This document shows positions 11,001-20,746 of a stretch of DNA of 64,000 nt, piece after piece; within the stretch, counting starts at the first letter, position 1, and every line of letters begins with the position of its first letter. A program made the translations under genes and the position numbers. The notes beneath the pieces are model-generated. The model searched no databases. It had not been told where the DNA came from and saw only the letters and a program-made list of their open reading frames with translations. Origin of the DNA: Morchella semilibera. Its lineage: Eukaryota > Ascomycota > Pezizomycetes > Pezizales > Morchellaceae. The stretch is from positions 434,001 to 498,000 of the forward strand of contig WBVU01000011.1 of the NCBI GenBank assembly GCA_009192285.1, given 5' to 3'.

Positions 11001-12897
11001 CTCGCCACATCCACATCGCGCTCGCGGCCCGTAGGTACGAAACTAGTGTAGCGCACATTGTAGACGATCTCGATGCGGAACATACTCTCGGGCACAGCCT
11101 CCTGGGTGGTATATGCCAGCAGCGGGCCTTTCTTGATAAAGTGTCCACGCATCTGGAGGTTTGTGCCCCACACCCAAGCGCCGGGAAGCCACTCGCTGCG
11201 GAAGTATGAGAGACCGTGGAACTTGATGAGATACTCGCGCTCGTCCTCTGTGTAGTCGTTTATGTCTACTATGGTGCCCGCGGGGGTATCTTTTGGGCGC
11301 CAGGCACGGATGACCTGGATCTTGAGGGTGTGAACGCGGCAGTCTGAACAGCGAAAGGCAAGAGTGTCCTCCTCGCCATCGAGGTGGTCGTGGTGCCAGG
11401 CACGCTTGCAGTCCATACAACGGAAGAGCACAAGGGAGGGGTTGTAGAGGAGATCGGCGTCAACATCGGCATCGGGTGTTCGCTCAGTTGGATCTTTCTT
11501 CTTTGAGGGTGTGCTGAACGGATGGCACGCGGCGCCCCGCTCGTTGCAGGCCTGGCAGGCCGCGGTGTCCGGAGCCGTTGGGTCCTTTTTGCGCGCGAGG
11601 TTCACACACCGCTTGCACTGCATCACAAAATCATCGTCGGCGGTCTTGGTGATGAGGTGGACACGGGCGGTGCGGGTCCCGATGCACTCGATATGAAATG
11701 AAGAGCAACAACCCTGGCAGTACACAAGGTTTCCACGGCTATGGGAAGGTCCGCTAGTACCGCAGGTCTCACATGTCTGGGTGTGCTTACGGCCGAAGCT
11801 AGTTTTGGGCTCAATGAAAGGGAAAATCTCCTTGCTGTGGACCACTCGCGGGCGGGTAGGCTGTGGGGCCGTGACCTCCATGTAGTAGTCGTCATTGATG
11901 TTTGGCTCAGTGTACATTCCCCGCTTCGTGACGCGGGAGCTCTTTCTCGTTGCCTCCTTCTCCGACTCTGAATAGTCCGAGTTTGATAACTGGCGTCTCT
12001 TCTGTCGCGAGCTCGCCCGCGAGTGCCGCGAAGCACGACGCTTCCGGGTCCGCGGCGGAGGCTGAAGATCGGACACGACCAAGTCATCATCCGAGTTATA
12101 AGTATGGCCTGATTGTCCCTTGTACGGTAGCATCGCCGCCTGTCTCAATGGCTTCGAGCGGGTCCTACGTCCAGACTTTACAGATGAGGTAAGCTCATCC
12201 TCCGAGATATCAGAGGCAGAGTTCTGTTCAGCGGCCGCCTTACGAACAGAAGCCAATGATGCGAGGCGGCTGCGGCGGAGTCCGCGTTCTGAGGCTTCAC
12301 TGCGGAGCCTCGCCGATGAAGCGGCTGAAGTCCCACGGCGGGCTCGTATGCTATCATCTGTATCCTCCAAATCTTTCTGCTCTAGATCCTCATCTTTGCC
12401 CTGGTCCTCGTCGTCCTCGCTCTCTCCCCTAAACCGCTGCAGGCTAGTCTTACGCCCATTGTTCGAAGTAGGCCTAGAACTAGAGGCTGATTTTTGTTTT
12501 GGCTTTGGCAGTGGTTCATCACTCAACTCCTCCAGGGCATGTGGCCCACCTTGGAGCTCAAGTAACTGGTCGAAAGGAACCTGCATCTCTCTCGTCAGTT
12601 CCATCTTCCGTCCTATGCATCTCCTATCGTAGCACTACTCACGAGCTCCGTATGTCTATCCATAAATAGCGTTTTGTACCAGAGCCCATTGCTACGCGTG
12701 ACCTCTCTGAGGATCCTCAGCACCCTACGGTCTCGCACTGGGGACACCTCCCTATCTGACCCTGCTGACTCTTCCATGACCTCATACTCGCTGCGATGAC
12801 GTCCGAGCTCGGCGAGCGTGGGGACACGGATGTAGCTGATCATCTGGTATGTCTCGGGGGCATCGGCATCGTCCATTGATTCGTCACTGTCGAACAT
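8042..12897 (-). CDS. Mit1/CHD3-type chromatin remodeller (PHD - chromo - SNF2 helicase)
   Basis: Three exons: 12897-12643, 12580-10620 and 10559-8042, total 1577 aa. Intron 1 (62 nt) is GTGAGT with a CTGAC branch site and CAG; intron 2 (60 nt) is GTAGGT with GCTAAC and CAG. Domains in order are an acidic/basic disordered N-terminus, a PHD finger (about 355-410), a second Cys/His-rich finger (about 427-499) and chromodomain-like segments (about 535-560 and 618-635). The SNF2 ATPase follows with Walker A DEMGLGKT at 755-762, motif II DEGQ at 862-865, and motif VI SRAHRIGQ before the VFHLVTRDTAEEKI bridge. A C-terminal zinc-knuckle region has CKACNARH and CPLCGLAHFG. This architecture matches S. 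pombe Mit1, the ATPase of the SHREC histone-deacetylase complex that places nucleosomes in heterochromatin. It lies divergently from MRM1, with 0.9 kb between the two starts. Assignment to Mit1 and not to another CHD protein rests on the C-terminal fingers. Confidence 0.88.
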
Positions 12898-13792
12898 TGT
12901 GGGGGTAGGAGGCCTGAGCTTCTGTGAGTTATGGTGTATGTTTATGAGTGTGTGTGAGTGTGTGTGAGTGTGAGTTGGGTTGAGTTGTGTGTTTGCTTCA
13001 ATTGACCAATGTATGTTGCCGGAGGAGGGGGGGATGTTGGGGAGGGGGAGGGGGGAGATAGTGGAGGTGGGGAACGCGTTAGGAGAAGCAGCAGGAGCTC
13101 ACGTCGTGTAGCTATAGTATAGTTTATAGTTTATAGTGTATAGTGCAGTGCAGCTTATCGTGTGTTGGGTGTTGGATGCTGCAGCAGCTCTGTGGGAGAG
13201 AGAGAGAGAGTGTGTGTGTCTGTGTGTAATCTGCAAAATATCCGTCTATCGTGTATCCATGTATCCGTCTATCAATCTATCTGTCTATCTGTGTCTATCG
13301 ATGGATGAATTGATTGTGTTGGTGATGATAATTAGAGTCGATGAGGGGGGGAGAGAGAGGGAAGGATGAGGGATGAGGGATGAGGGATGAGGGATGAGGG
13401 GGGGGTGAGCGAGAGAGGTGAGAGGATGAGGAACAGAAGTGGATCAGTGACGTAGAGCCGAACGGGAGAAAAAGAGAGAGAGAGAGAGGAAAGCTCAGTC
13501 TGCCGCTGCCGCCGCCGCCGTCTTGTCGCAAACTCGATTGCTCGTTCTAGAAAAAGTTTATCGCATCGCCGGCCCGTCCGTGCATGCATTTTTTTTTGTG
13601 TTTCAAAAGAAGACGCGTTGATCGTCGCGGAACTTGCCGGACACAACCTTAAAATTTTAACCTGCCCAAATAATCATTTCCGATCCCCTCCTCCTCTTTT
13701 TCTTTCTTCTTTTTCTTCTTTCACTACACAACGCCACACACACACACATATATATAAAATTTATACCCTGTAAACTAAATACACTCCTCTCC
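12898..13792. other. bidirectional promoter region between the remodeller and MRM1
   Basis: Divergent intergenic stretch of 0.9 kb. It holds TG/GAGTG repeats (about 12945-12975), TATC/TGTC microsatellites (about 13240-13305) and a short GGATGAG minisatellite (about 13363-13400). A TATATATAAA box at 13748-13757 lies about 40 bp before the MRM1 start. No gene seen. Confidence 0.6.
13748..13757 (+). promoter_or_regulatory. TATA-like box of MRM1
   Basis: TATATATAAA lies directly after an ACAC repeat and about 36 bp upstream of the ATG at 13793. Position and sequence fit a core promoter, but AT-rich runs are common in this DNA. Confidence 0.35.
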
Positions 13793-15383
13793 ATGAGCGC
13801 CCGTCGACTCCTCTCCGCCTTTCACCCCCACCCCCTCCACCTCCGCCTCTACCTCCCCCGCCGCCCAATCTCCACCAATTCCGCCATCGATCGCGGTCTC
13901 CGGCGCTCCTCTCGCTCCAGGCCCCCCAAACCCACCCAAGACCCCCCCAAACCCACAAGACCCTCCCCCCACCACTACCGCATTCCCACGAATCTCCCCA
14001 TACGCCCCCACCCATCCAAAGCGGCATCTGGACGCCCCCCGGCGCGCCCCCCCGCCCCAAACCACCCCTTCCGTCGCCACGACCCCGCAGCGGTGTCCAA
14101 TCCCGCGCCTGGGCACCCCCCGGCAGCCGCCCCGAGGCCAGGGAGAGGTACAACGACCCCAACGATGCACCACGCCCCACCACCACAACTCCCCCCTCCC
14201 GTCCAGGAAGGGTCTCTGAGGGGCTGACACCGCCGTGGGCTTCTGACACCCCCGCCTGGCCGCCGCGGTCGTGGTCAGCGCCAAGGCAGGAGCAGCCATA
14301 CCCGTATTCCGGGATCTCGCCTCGTCTAGATGCTGCGCCGGTGGGCCGCGATTGGGTGCCAAAGCCGCGGAGGTTCGTTCCGAAGCTCGACTACGACGCG
14401 GAATGGATCTACGGCACGAGCGTAGTCGAGGCCGCGCTCAGGGCGGGCAGGAGAAAGTGCCTGAGGCTGTACATATACGCGGGCCAGAACCGGACGGAGG
14501 AGGTGAGGGGGCGGGATCAGGAGATGGCGAAGATGGCGAGGCAGGCCGGGGCGGAGGTGGTGTGGGAGGAGGATCCGGGGTTGTTGGATAGTATGAGTGA
14601 TAGTAGGCCGCATAATGTGGGTTTTCCTATCATTGACTCTTAAGCTTGTAGCTACCTTTTATATATATATATATACTTACTATAATATGATTACAGGGCT
14701 ACATCCTCGAAACCCACCCCCTCCCCAAGACCCCCATCCTCGCGCTCGGCCCCGTCTCCCGCACAAAAAGCAGCCTCACCCTCACCCTCGCGCAACACGA
14801 CTCCAGCAACGCTCCCATCCAGGCCTCCTCCTCCTCCTACCCCAGCATGCTCTACTCACGCTCCCCCAAAGGCCGCTACCCCTTCATCCTGATGCTCGAC
14901 GAGATCGTCGACCCAGGCAACCTCGGCGCCATCCTGCGCAGCGCCTACTTCCTCGGCGTCACGGCCGTCACCCTCTCCGCTCGGAACTGCGCGCCCCTGT
15001 CGGCCGTAGTGCTGAAGGCTTCCGCAGGCGCCGCCGAGTTCCTCCCGCTGCTGGAGCACGCGCGTGCCGAGAAGGTGATCCAGGCAAGCATCGAGCACGG
15101 GTGGAGCTTCTTTGCCGCGGTGCCACCGGTGACGAAGCAGCAGGGGCGGAGGGACAGGTACTTCCTGATGAGCGAGGTAGGGAAGAAGTTGGAGGAGGGC
15201 CCAGTGTGTCTGGTGGTGGGGAACGAGGGCGAGGGGCTGAGGCAGCTCGTCAAGAAGGAGTGCGAGTTCTGTGTAGGGCTGGAGAGGGCCACGGGCACGG
15301 AGAAGATTGTGGACTCGCTGAATGTGAGTGTGGCGAGCGCGTTGTTGTGCAATGCGTTCTTGAAGGGGCAGGCACAGGGTTGA
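13793..15383 (+). CDS. MRM1: mitochondrial rRNA 2'-O-ribose methyltransferase (SpoU/TrmH family), frame break near the N-terminus
   Basis: The family methylates one guanosine 2'-OH in the large mitochondrial rRNA. The ATG at 13793 opens an arginine-rich presequence (MSARRLLSAFHPHPLHLRLY, then LPRRPISTN) that looks like a mitochondrial targeting signal. The conserved body is read in a different frame: it is open from 13774 to 14616 but has no ATG near its start, and includes GRDWVPKPRR and EWIYGTSVVEAAL (substrate-binding domain). An 80-nt intron 14617-14696 (GTGGGT..TTACAG) joins RPHN to GYILETHPLP. The catalytic SPOUT domain follows, with motif 1 NLGAILRSAYFLG, motif 2 VVGNEGEGL and motif 3 LNVSVASALL, and the stop is at 15383. 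The two frames overlap between 13793 and 14227. The shift needs either one missing base (C6-C7 runs at 13922, 13942, 14035, 14047) or a short weak intron (14093-14136 or 14095-14141 would restore the frame). Function is firm; the N-terminal structure is not. Confidence 0.82.
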
Positions 15384-16246
15384 TGGTGTGAATGCATGTG
15401 TATATATAGTTTGTAAATATCATTAGTGAATTGAACCGGCTGGGCTCATGGGTTCTCACTCGGTGGTGTGTATGTTTGTAGTAGGAATATGTGGATTTGA
15501 TGTGCCTGTATTTTTATCCCCGCTCCGTAATAATATGAGATACCTCTGACATGTGTTGTGAACCAGGTTCATTGTTTTCTTCACAGCTTATCACTCGTTT
15601 GTGTTTCAGAATGAGCATTGTGATTGATTGATTGATGCACGCAGCCCGAAGGCTATGGAAAAACCCCAGCGAGCACTGTGATATACAGTGTCTGGTCCAC
15701 ACTCATCAAAAAAATCCCCTTAAGGGCCAATGGGACTATCGGGGTCACGAAAAATCCACTTTCTCAGTATGTGATTCCAGCGGAAACTGTAGATTGGTTG
15801 ACTGATTGATAACTCATGCAACCCGTAGAGATATGGTCTCTGAGCCTAAGTGGATCTGCAGCTACTATCAGCAGCTTCATCACGGAGAGAATCGATCTTA
15901 TCTCTGTCCGGACTGGACTGTTCCCTGTACAGTATGAGTATACTTACATGTAAGTACGTACCCACACAAAAGAAACGGCATTTCCCCACCGCGGCCAAAG
16001 GCTTATACTCTAGTTCTGTGTTCTTTAGAGCCAAGCCCGAGCAGCGACGTCCAGGGCGTAGAGCGCTGTACCGCTTAGCCAGCTAGCCCTAGTGTGTGTG
16101 TGTGTGTGGATTACCGCTGTTATTTTTCTTACTTAGCCAGCAGTGGCATTAAACTGCGGCTACATCTTAGCTCTGGCAAGGCAGCCGTTGCGGGTAGGGT
16201 TACACCCTGGTGGTGGGTAAAAGTTAGAAGAAATGCAAAGTCTGTC

Positions 16247-16313
16247 GTAAGGGGTTGTGGCCTAGTCGCCTAAGTCTCGAATTTAATGAGCAGCTTCTGG
16301 TTCAACCCCTTAC
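16247..16313 (+). repeat. 10-bp perfect inverted repeat enclosing pol III-like A and B boxes
   Basis: GTAAGGGGTT (16247-16256) and its exact complement AACCCCTTAC (16304-16313) flank 47 nt. Inside lie GTGGCCTAGTCG, resembling an A box, and GGTTCAACCCC, resembling a B box. The internal arms do not fold as a canonical tRNA, so I read this as a degenerate tRNA or tRNA-derived SINE fragment. Confidence 0.4.
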
Positions 16314-17227
16314 AAATCTAACATTAATCTAGAAAGCAATGGGCGGGTGGCCCATGTAAGCCTTTTGCCCCAGCGAAAATCTTTTGCACACACGGCGGTG
16401 TAGTAAGTCGTAGATGGACCAATCAGCCAGCCGCAGATCTGAGTGATTTCCCGTGACGCAATAAGTCAGCAGATACGTCTGCTAGAGCTTCTCTTTTTTC
16501 GATATTACCCCTCCTCTCTCCCCCATCTACATAAGAATCTACCCAACCCACCAGCCAGCCAGCCACAGATAGATGAGCGGGGTAGGAGGGGAAGAAAACA
16601 CGTAGGTACACAGCACTAATCCTACCACAAAATCAAAGCCTTCCCACCACATACACGATGTCAAGGCATCTAAGCATACAAGTAGTATAAGGAGCCATCA
16701 ACCTGCCCACAGCTAGTGATATTGAAATCTTACCACCAGGACCCTCCATCGTCAGCGTCATGTCAGCGATACCTAGCCAGGGGAGGGGGGGGTTATGAGA
16801 TTTGAGCACCCACCCATTTACCCAATGCTGATGGGGCCTTCTCGATATTTAGGTGCTACAGGCGCCTACTAACTTGATGCCCACAACAGATCCTCCTCTG
16901 TATGAGGCCTAAGAAGGCTAATATGTAGACCTACTTCCATACCAGATCAACACTCTAGAAAGAGGCCTAGGATCAATTGGAAACATCCCAAGTCCCCTTG
17001 GACTACTAGATGGGCATACCGTTTTAATAACCTAGGCGCCAACTCTCATGTCCTGCCAAGAGTCCCTGTGGTGTCCCAGCTGGGAAATAGATGGATACCA
17101 AGAGGGAAGCTATCTTGGCGTTAATTCCCCGCTGCGGGTTGTTTTACGGCGGGTGCTATTGATACTCAGGCTTAAAGTTTGCTATATGCGGAGACTCCTA
17201 GCTGGGATTTACTACATGTATATATAT

Positions 17228-17361
17228 GCCAACGCCTAGTCTCGTGCCCATCCCCTATTTTAGTGTGGTTGGAGATGTAGTATTTTTTTATGTACCTTCC
17301 GGTATTGCACACCACAATAAAAAAATACCGATTGGATCTAGGAACGAGACTAGCCAACGCC
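17228..17361. mobile_element. 116-bp MITE with terminal inverted repeats and 9-bp target-site duplication
   Basis: The element is 17237-17352. It begins TAGTCTCGTGCC and ends GGAACGAGACTA, giving terminal inverted repeats that match at 11 of 12 positions. Immediately outside are identical 9-bp direct repeats GCCAACGCC (17228-17236 and 17353-17361), the expected target-site duplication. Inside is a second perfect 12-bp inverted repeat, GTATTTTTTTAT (17280-17291) and ATAAAAAAATAC (17317-17328), so the transcript would fold back. There is no coding capacity. A 9-bp duplication is usual for Mutator-like elements, so a non-autonomous MULE is the best guess. Confidence 0.7.
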
Positions 17362-18206
17362 ATACAGTGAGCTCCTAAGGGGGGGGTGTCAAATACAATT
17401 ATCGGCGCTACTACCAAATACTGGATTTTAGCGGCACCGGTGCTGATTTCGGAGTTTTATACCTTCCCTGTTCTGGGTTCTTTATTGTTTGGCGTTTAGA
17501 GCATTTTATTTTCTATGGGGTATAGAAATGAATGTAGGCTATCCGATCCTCTTCTAGGGTACAAAGCAAGCAACCTACCAATCACGAGATTTGTCTTGGC
17601 ATGAGAATTGATTTCCTGTCCGGGGTACTATATTCCTAGTCCAGTAGACGCAATACGCACCATTGGCCACACATAACAACAACGAACAAGCTACGTCATG
17701 ACTTCTCACTCTATGCTCGTGGTTGAATGACCCAATCAATCAACACCTACAGAAAGTACTGTAACTCAGGAATACAGTCGCTTCAGTCAATCAAAGGACA
17801 GAGGTCCCTGGCAGGCCATATATGCTCGCTGGAGCCCAACCGGTCCAAAGATTATATATTGATTGGTTTAGAGGTTCAAATATTTAGATCTTGGTTCATT
17901 GCTCTATCCGATGAGATGCACTTGCAAGGCATAATAAATCTAGAGTATGACTACAATCTCCTTGGGGGTCTCACTTATGAAATGCGTAGCATCAAGTCTT
18001 TACTCCAACTTACTACTGCCCGGACAGATGTTGGTAGTGACGACAATTGCTAGCGTGCGTGTTTATAAATTTGCCTAGGCCTATTAAGCACTATTCGATA
18101 ACCAGTTGCTTCCGCACATACCTAACTGGCTCAATACAGACGAAGGCATGCAATCGTTCAACCACTGTCAGCCAGCACTGCTGATCTGACCTGCAGCATT
18201 GCACTG

Positions 18207-18214
18207 CATAAATA
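18207..18214 (+). promoter_or_regulatory. TATA-like box of the small secreted protein gene
   Basis: CATAAATA lies about 130 bp before the ATG at 18345, and the leader ends in an A-rich run directly before the start codon. Position fits a core promoter; not tested. Confidence 0.3.
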
Positions 18215-18344
18215 CCACATGCCACCCGCCCCCCCTTCTCCCTCCAACCAGAAGCTCCATCCAAAAAATAATCCACGATCTTCACAAAAAAGCAAAACCT
18301 ATCGACCTTTTCTATTTTTGAACCCACCAAACCACAAAAAAAAA

Positions 18345-18851
18345 ATGCACTCTCTCATTTTCCTCTCTACCCTGCTCCTGTCAGCATTCACTGGGACCTT
18401 ATCGATTCCCACACCCACCCCTCAAGAGGACGTTGGTACCTCCGTTATCCCCGAATTTGAGTTTCCCGAGTTCCCCGAGCTCGGCCACTCCGAGTTCCCA
18501 GAATTCCCAGAGTTCCCAAACATGCCTCAGTGTATGATGATGGGCCAGGAGCTCCAAAACTGCCTCGATGGTCCCGGAGCCCACGCCCTTCAGAACGATA
18601 TTGATATCGGGTATGCTGTTAAGGACTGCATTTGTGGGTCCAAGTGGTTCTCGGTTGAAATCGTGACTGAGTAAGTTTTCTCCCCTTCTTTTTTTTTTTT
18701 TTTCTTTCGATGTTGGGGATTATGTAACTGTGACAATGACTGACTGGATGAAAAATATAGGTGCATGGAGGATGAGACCGCCTGGGGCGATATATGTGGT
18801 GCCGATCTACAGGATCAGGAGGCAAAGCTGGGACTTTCAGTTTCTGCTTAG
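18345..18851 (+). CDS. small secreted cysteine-containing protein with EFP repeats
   Basis: Two exons, 18345-18670 and 18761-18851, joined by a 90-nt intron (GTAAGT, CTGAC branch site, ATATAG); product 138 aa. The start is preceded by an A-rich leader. Residues 1 to about 19 (MHSLIFLSTLLLSAFTGTLS) form a clear signal peptide. The mature N-terminus has repeated E-F-P triplets (EFEFPEFPELGHSEFPEFPE and on). A C-terminal domain with six cysteines follows: one in PQC, one in QNC, a C-I-C pair after VKD, one in VTEC and one in DIC. The D-C-x-C-x(2)-KWF-x(4)-V-x(2)-C segment recalls the second half of CFEM domains, but CFEM has eight cysteines, so I do not call it one. It is likely extracellular or cell-wall associated; function unknown. 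Confidence 0.75.
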
Positions 18852-20746
18852 GCACTGTAACATCTTTCCTTTTTTTCTTCCCTTTTTTTTCTTTTTTTTC
18901 CACGGTGTTTTTGTTTATTTGCACATGATGATGCAAAGGTTTATTTTTGGCCGGCGAGCCTTGTTTATATGGGTTAGATAAAAGTACATACCTATCGCAA
19001 ATGCGGGGGGCTACGTACATGTAGATATATAAGCGCAGATAATCTACGAGGTTGGAGGTTGTTAGTATTTTACCGGTTACTGATGTCAGTTACAAGAATT
19101 AATTAGTAGTTGCATTTTACAAATTCAGTATAGCGTGCTCACTCTTGACGATAAAGTCATAAAGTCGTCATGTGCACCCACACACACACACAGCGCACAA
19201 CACACACAACACCCAGAATCTTGCTATATTATCATTGACCGATAGAACACTGATCTGATAGTACACAAAATCATATTTAATCACTCGCTCCTTTCGCCGA
19301 TCCTGCTCCCAAGGCTTAGCTTAATTAATTAATTAGGCCTCTGCTAACAATGTTTCCCGCCCCAAAACACCAACGACGTTTCATCCCAGGCAAGGCCCAA
19401 CCGGAAGCGCATATAGGCTTCGATACCACTGACTTTTTTTTGACCATTCATAGATTCACAGCGCCGCGCGGCACGGGATATTTGTTCTCGGTTCTCGATA
19501 CGAAACCGCAATGTTTTATTTTATTTCTTCACGAGGGAAAAAAATAAAGTAGTGGGGAGAAAAAAATAAATAAACGGCATGCACCGTTCCCCAGTTTACC
19601 CCCACCTATCCCATAACAAACACGAACAAATGACACAAAAAAAAAGAAAGCCGGTACAGTGTACAAAAAGATAGATAATGAGTGCATGTATGGTATGGTA
19701 TGGTATGGCATATAGCTGAGTAAGTAAATTCGAACCAAAGAAATTAAGACCCCCCTAAGAAACCCAGACCGAGAGAAAAAAAAATCAGATAGGAGATAAA
19801 TAGGGAAAAACATTGAGGGGGTATCGCAAATGCTTTGGTTGACTAACTGTCTGTCATCGTTTGTTTGTATCTATTTCGATATGTAATGTATTTTAGGGAA
19901 AGTCTAGTTGATGGGAATAATAGCAGGCGAATAAGCATGGGTATATAGTATAAGGAGTGTACTGGACACCCTGGATCGAGGGAGCAAGATGGAAGAGAAG
20001 ATATAAATGTGTGTGAGAGAGAGGGTGAAAAGATGGTACAACTAAGGCAACATGGTAGCTGAGTCAGAGTGCGCAGAAGGGAAATAAATAAGAGAAGCGC
20101 AAAAATAAGGTATGTATAAAAGAGCAGCCCTCCTCTTCATGAAACCATGCGCCCGCATCATACCTTGCTATCACACACGTACGATGCAATAAACCCCTCA
20201 AACAAAAAGAAAAAAAATCCCACCTCCGGTCCATCCCTCGCTCCTTAATCAAATGCCCGCCCGCCCCGCCCCGCCACCTAAACCCCACCCAGGGTAATAA
20301 GAGTTAACAGACAGTAGTTATAGAGGCAAATAAAGTAACAAAGAAAAACCCCGTATGGAAAAGACATAAGAAAAAAATAAGGGAAAAGGACAGACAAAAG
20401 AAATCGCAATCAAAAATAAAAATAAAAGAACCACCCCAGTTTGGCCTGCACATAAGCTACAATGACTGAAGAAATTCACCCACAACACTGTCTATACCAA
20501 GACGTTTATGGCTTCCCGAGGTGGTATGCAAATGTCCCGTTTTCCCGGTGGCTTTCACATACATCAAAATAAGTAAAATCAAAATACAGAAAATACACAA
20601 GAAAAGAAGAAAACACCCATGAATTTGGCACAAGAAGGAAAGAAATAAATATTATAACCAAACCATCGTTCTATTACACAAGCGGTTCGGGATAAACATC
20701 AAGTCCACGAAGCGCTACTGCATACACAGAAAGATAGGAAGTACCC
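18852..20746. other. intergenic: 3' flanks of the secreted-protein and FLC genes
   Basis: Convergent 3' ends. It holds T-rich runs (about 18868-18900), an AC repeat (about 19180-19200), a TTAATTAATTAATTA block (19321-19335), a GGTAT repeat (about 19690-19708), a TACATGTA palindrome (19016-19023) and A-rich stretches (about 20340-20420, 20575-20660). No gene recognised. Confidence 0.6.

Larger units (their letters stand above)
15384..18344. other. intergenic region with a MITE and a tRNA-like hairpin
   Basis: About 3 kb without a supportable gene. It contains TACATGTA palindromes (15945-15952, 17213-17220), a tRNA/SINE-like hairpin (16247-16313), a TG microsatellite (about 16092-16108) and a 116-bp MITE with target-site duplication (17237-17352). 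A 108-codon open frame at 17727-18053 has no recognisable features. Confidence 0.6.

Noticed and set aside
17727-18053. 108-codon plus-strand frame MTQSINTYRKYC
   Set aside because: No start context, splice pattern or homology recognised.
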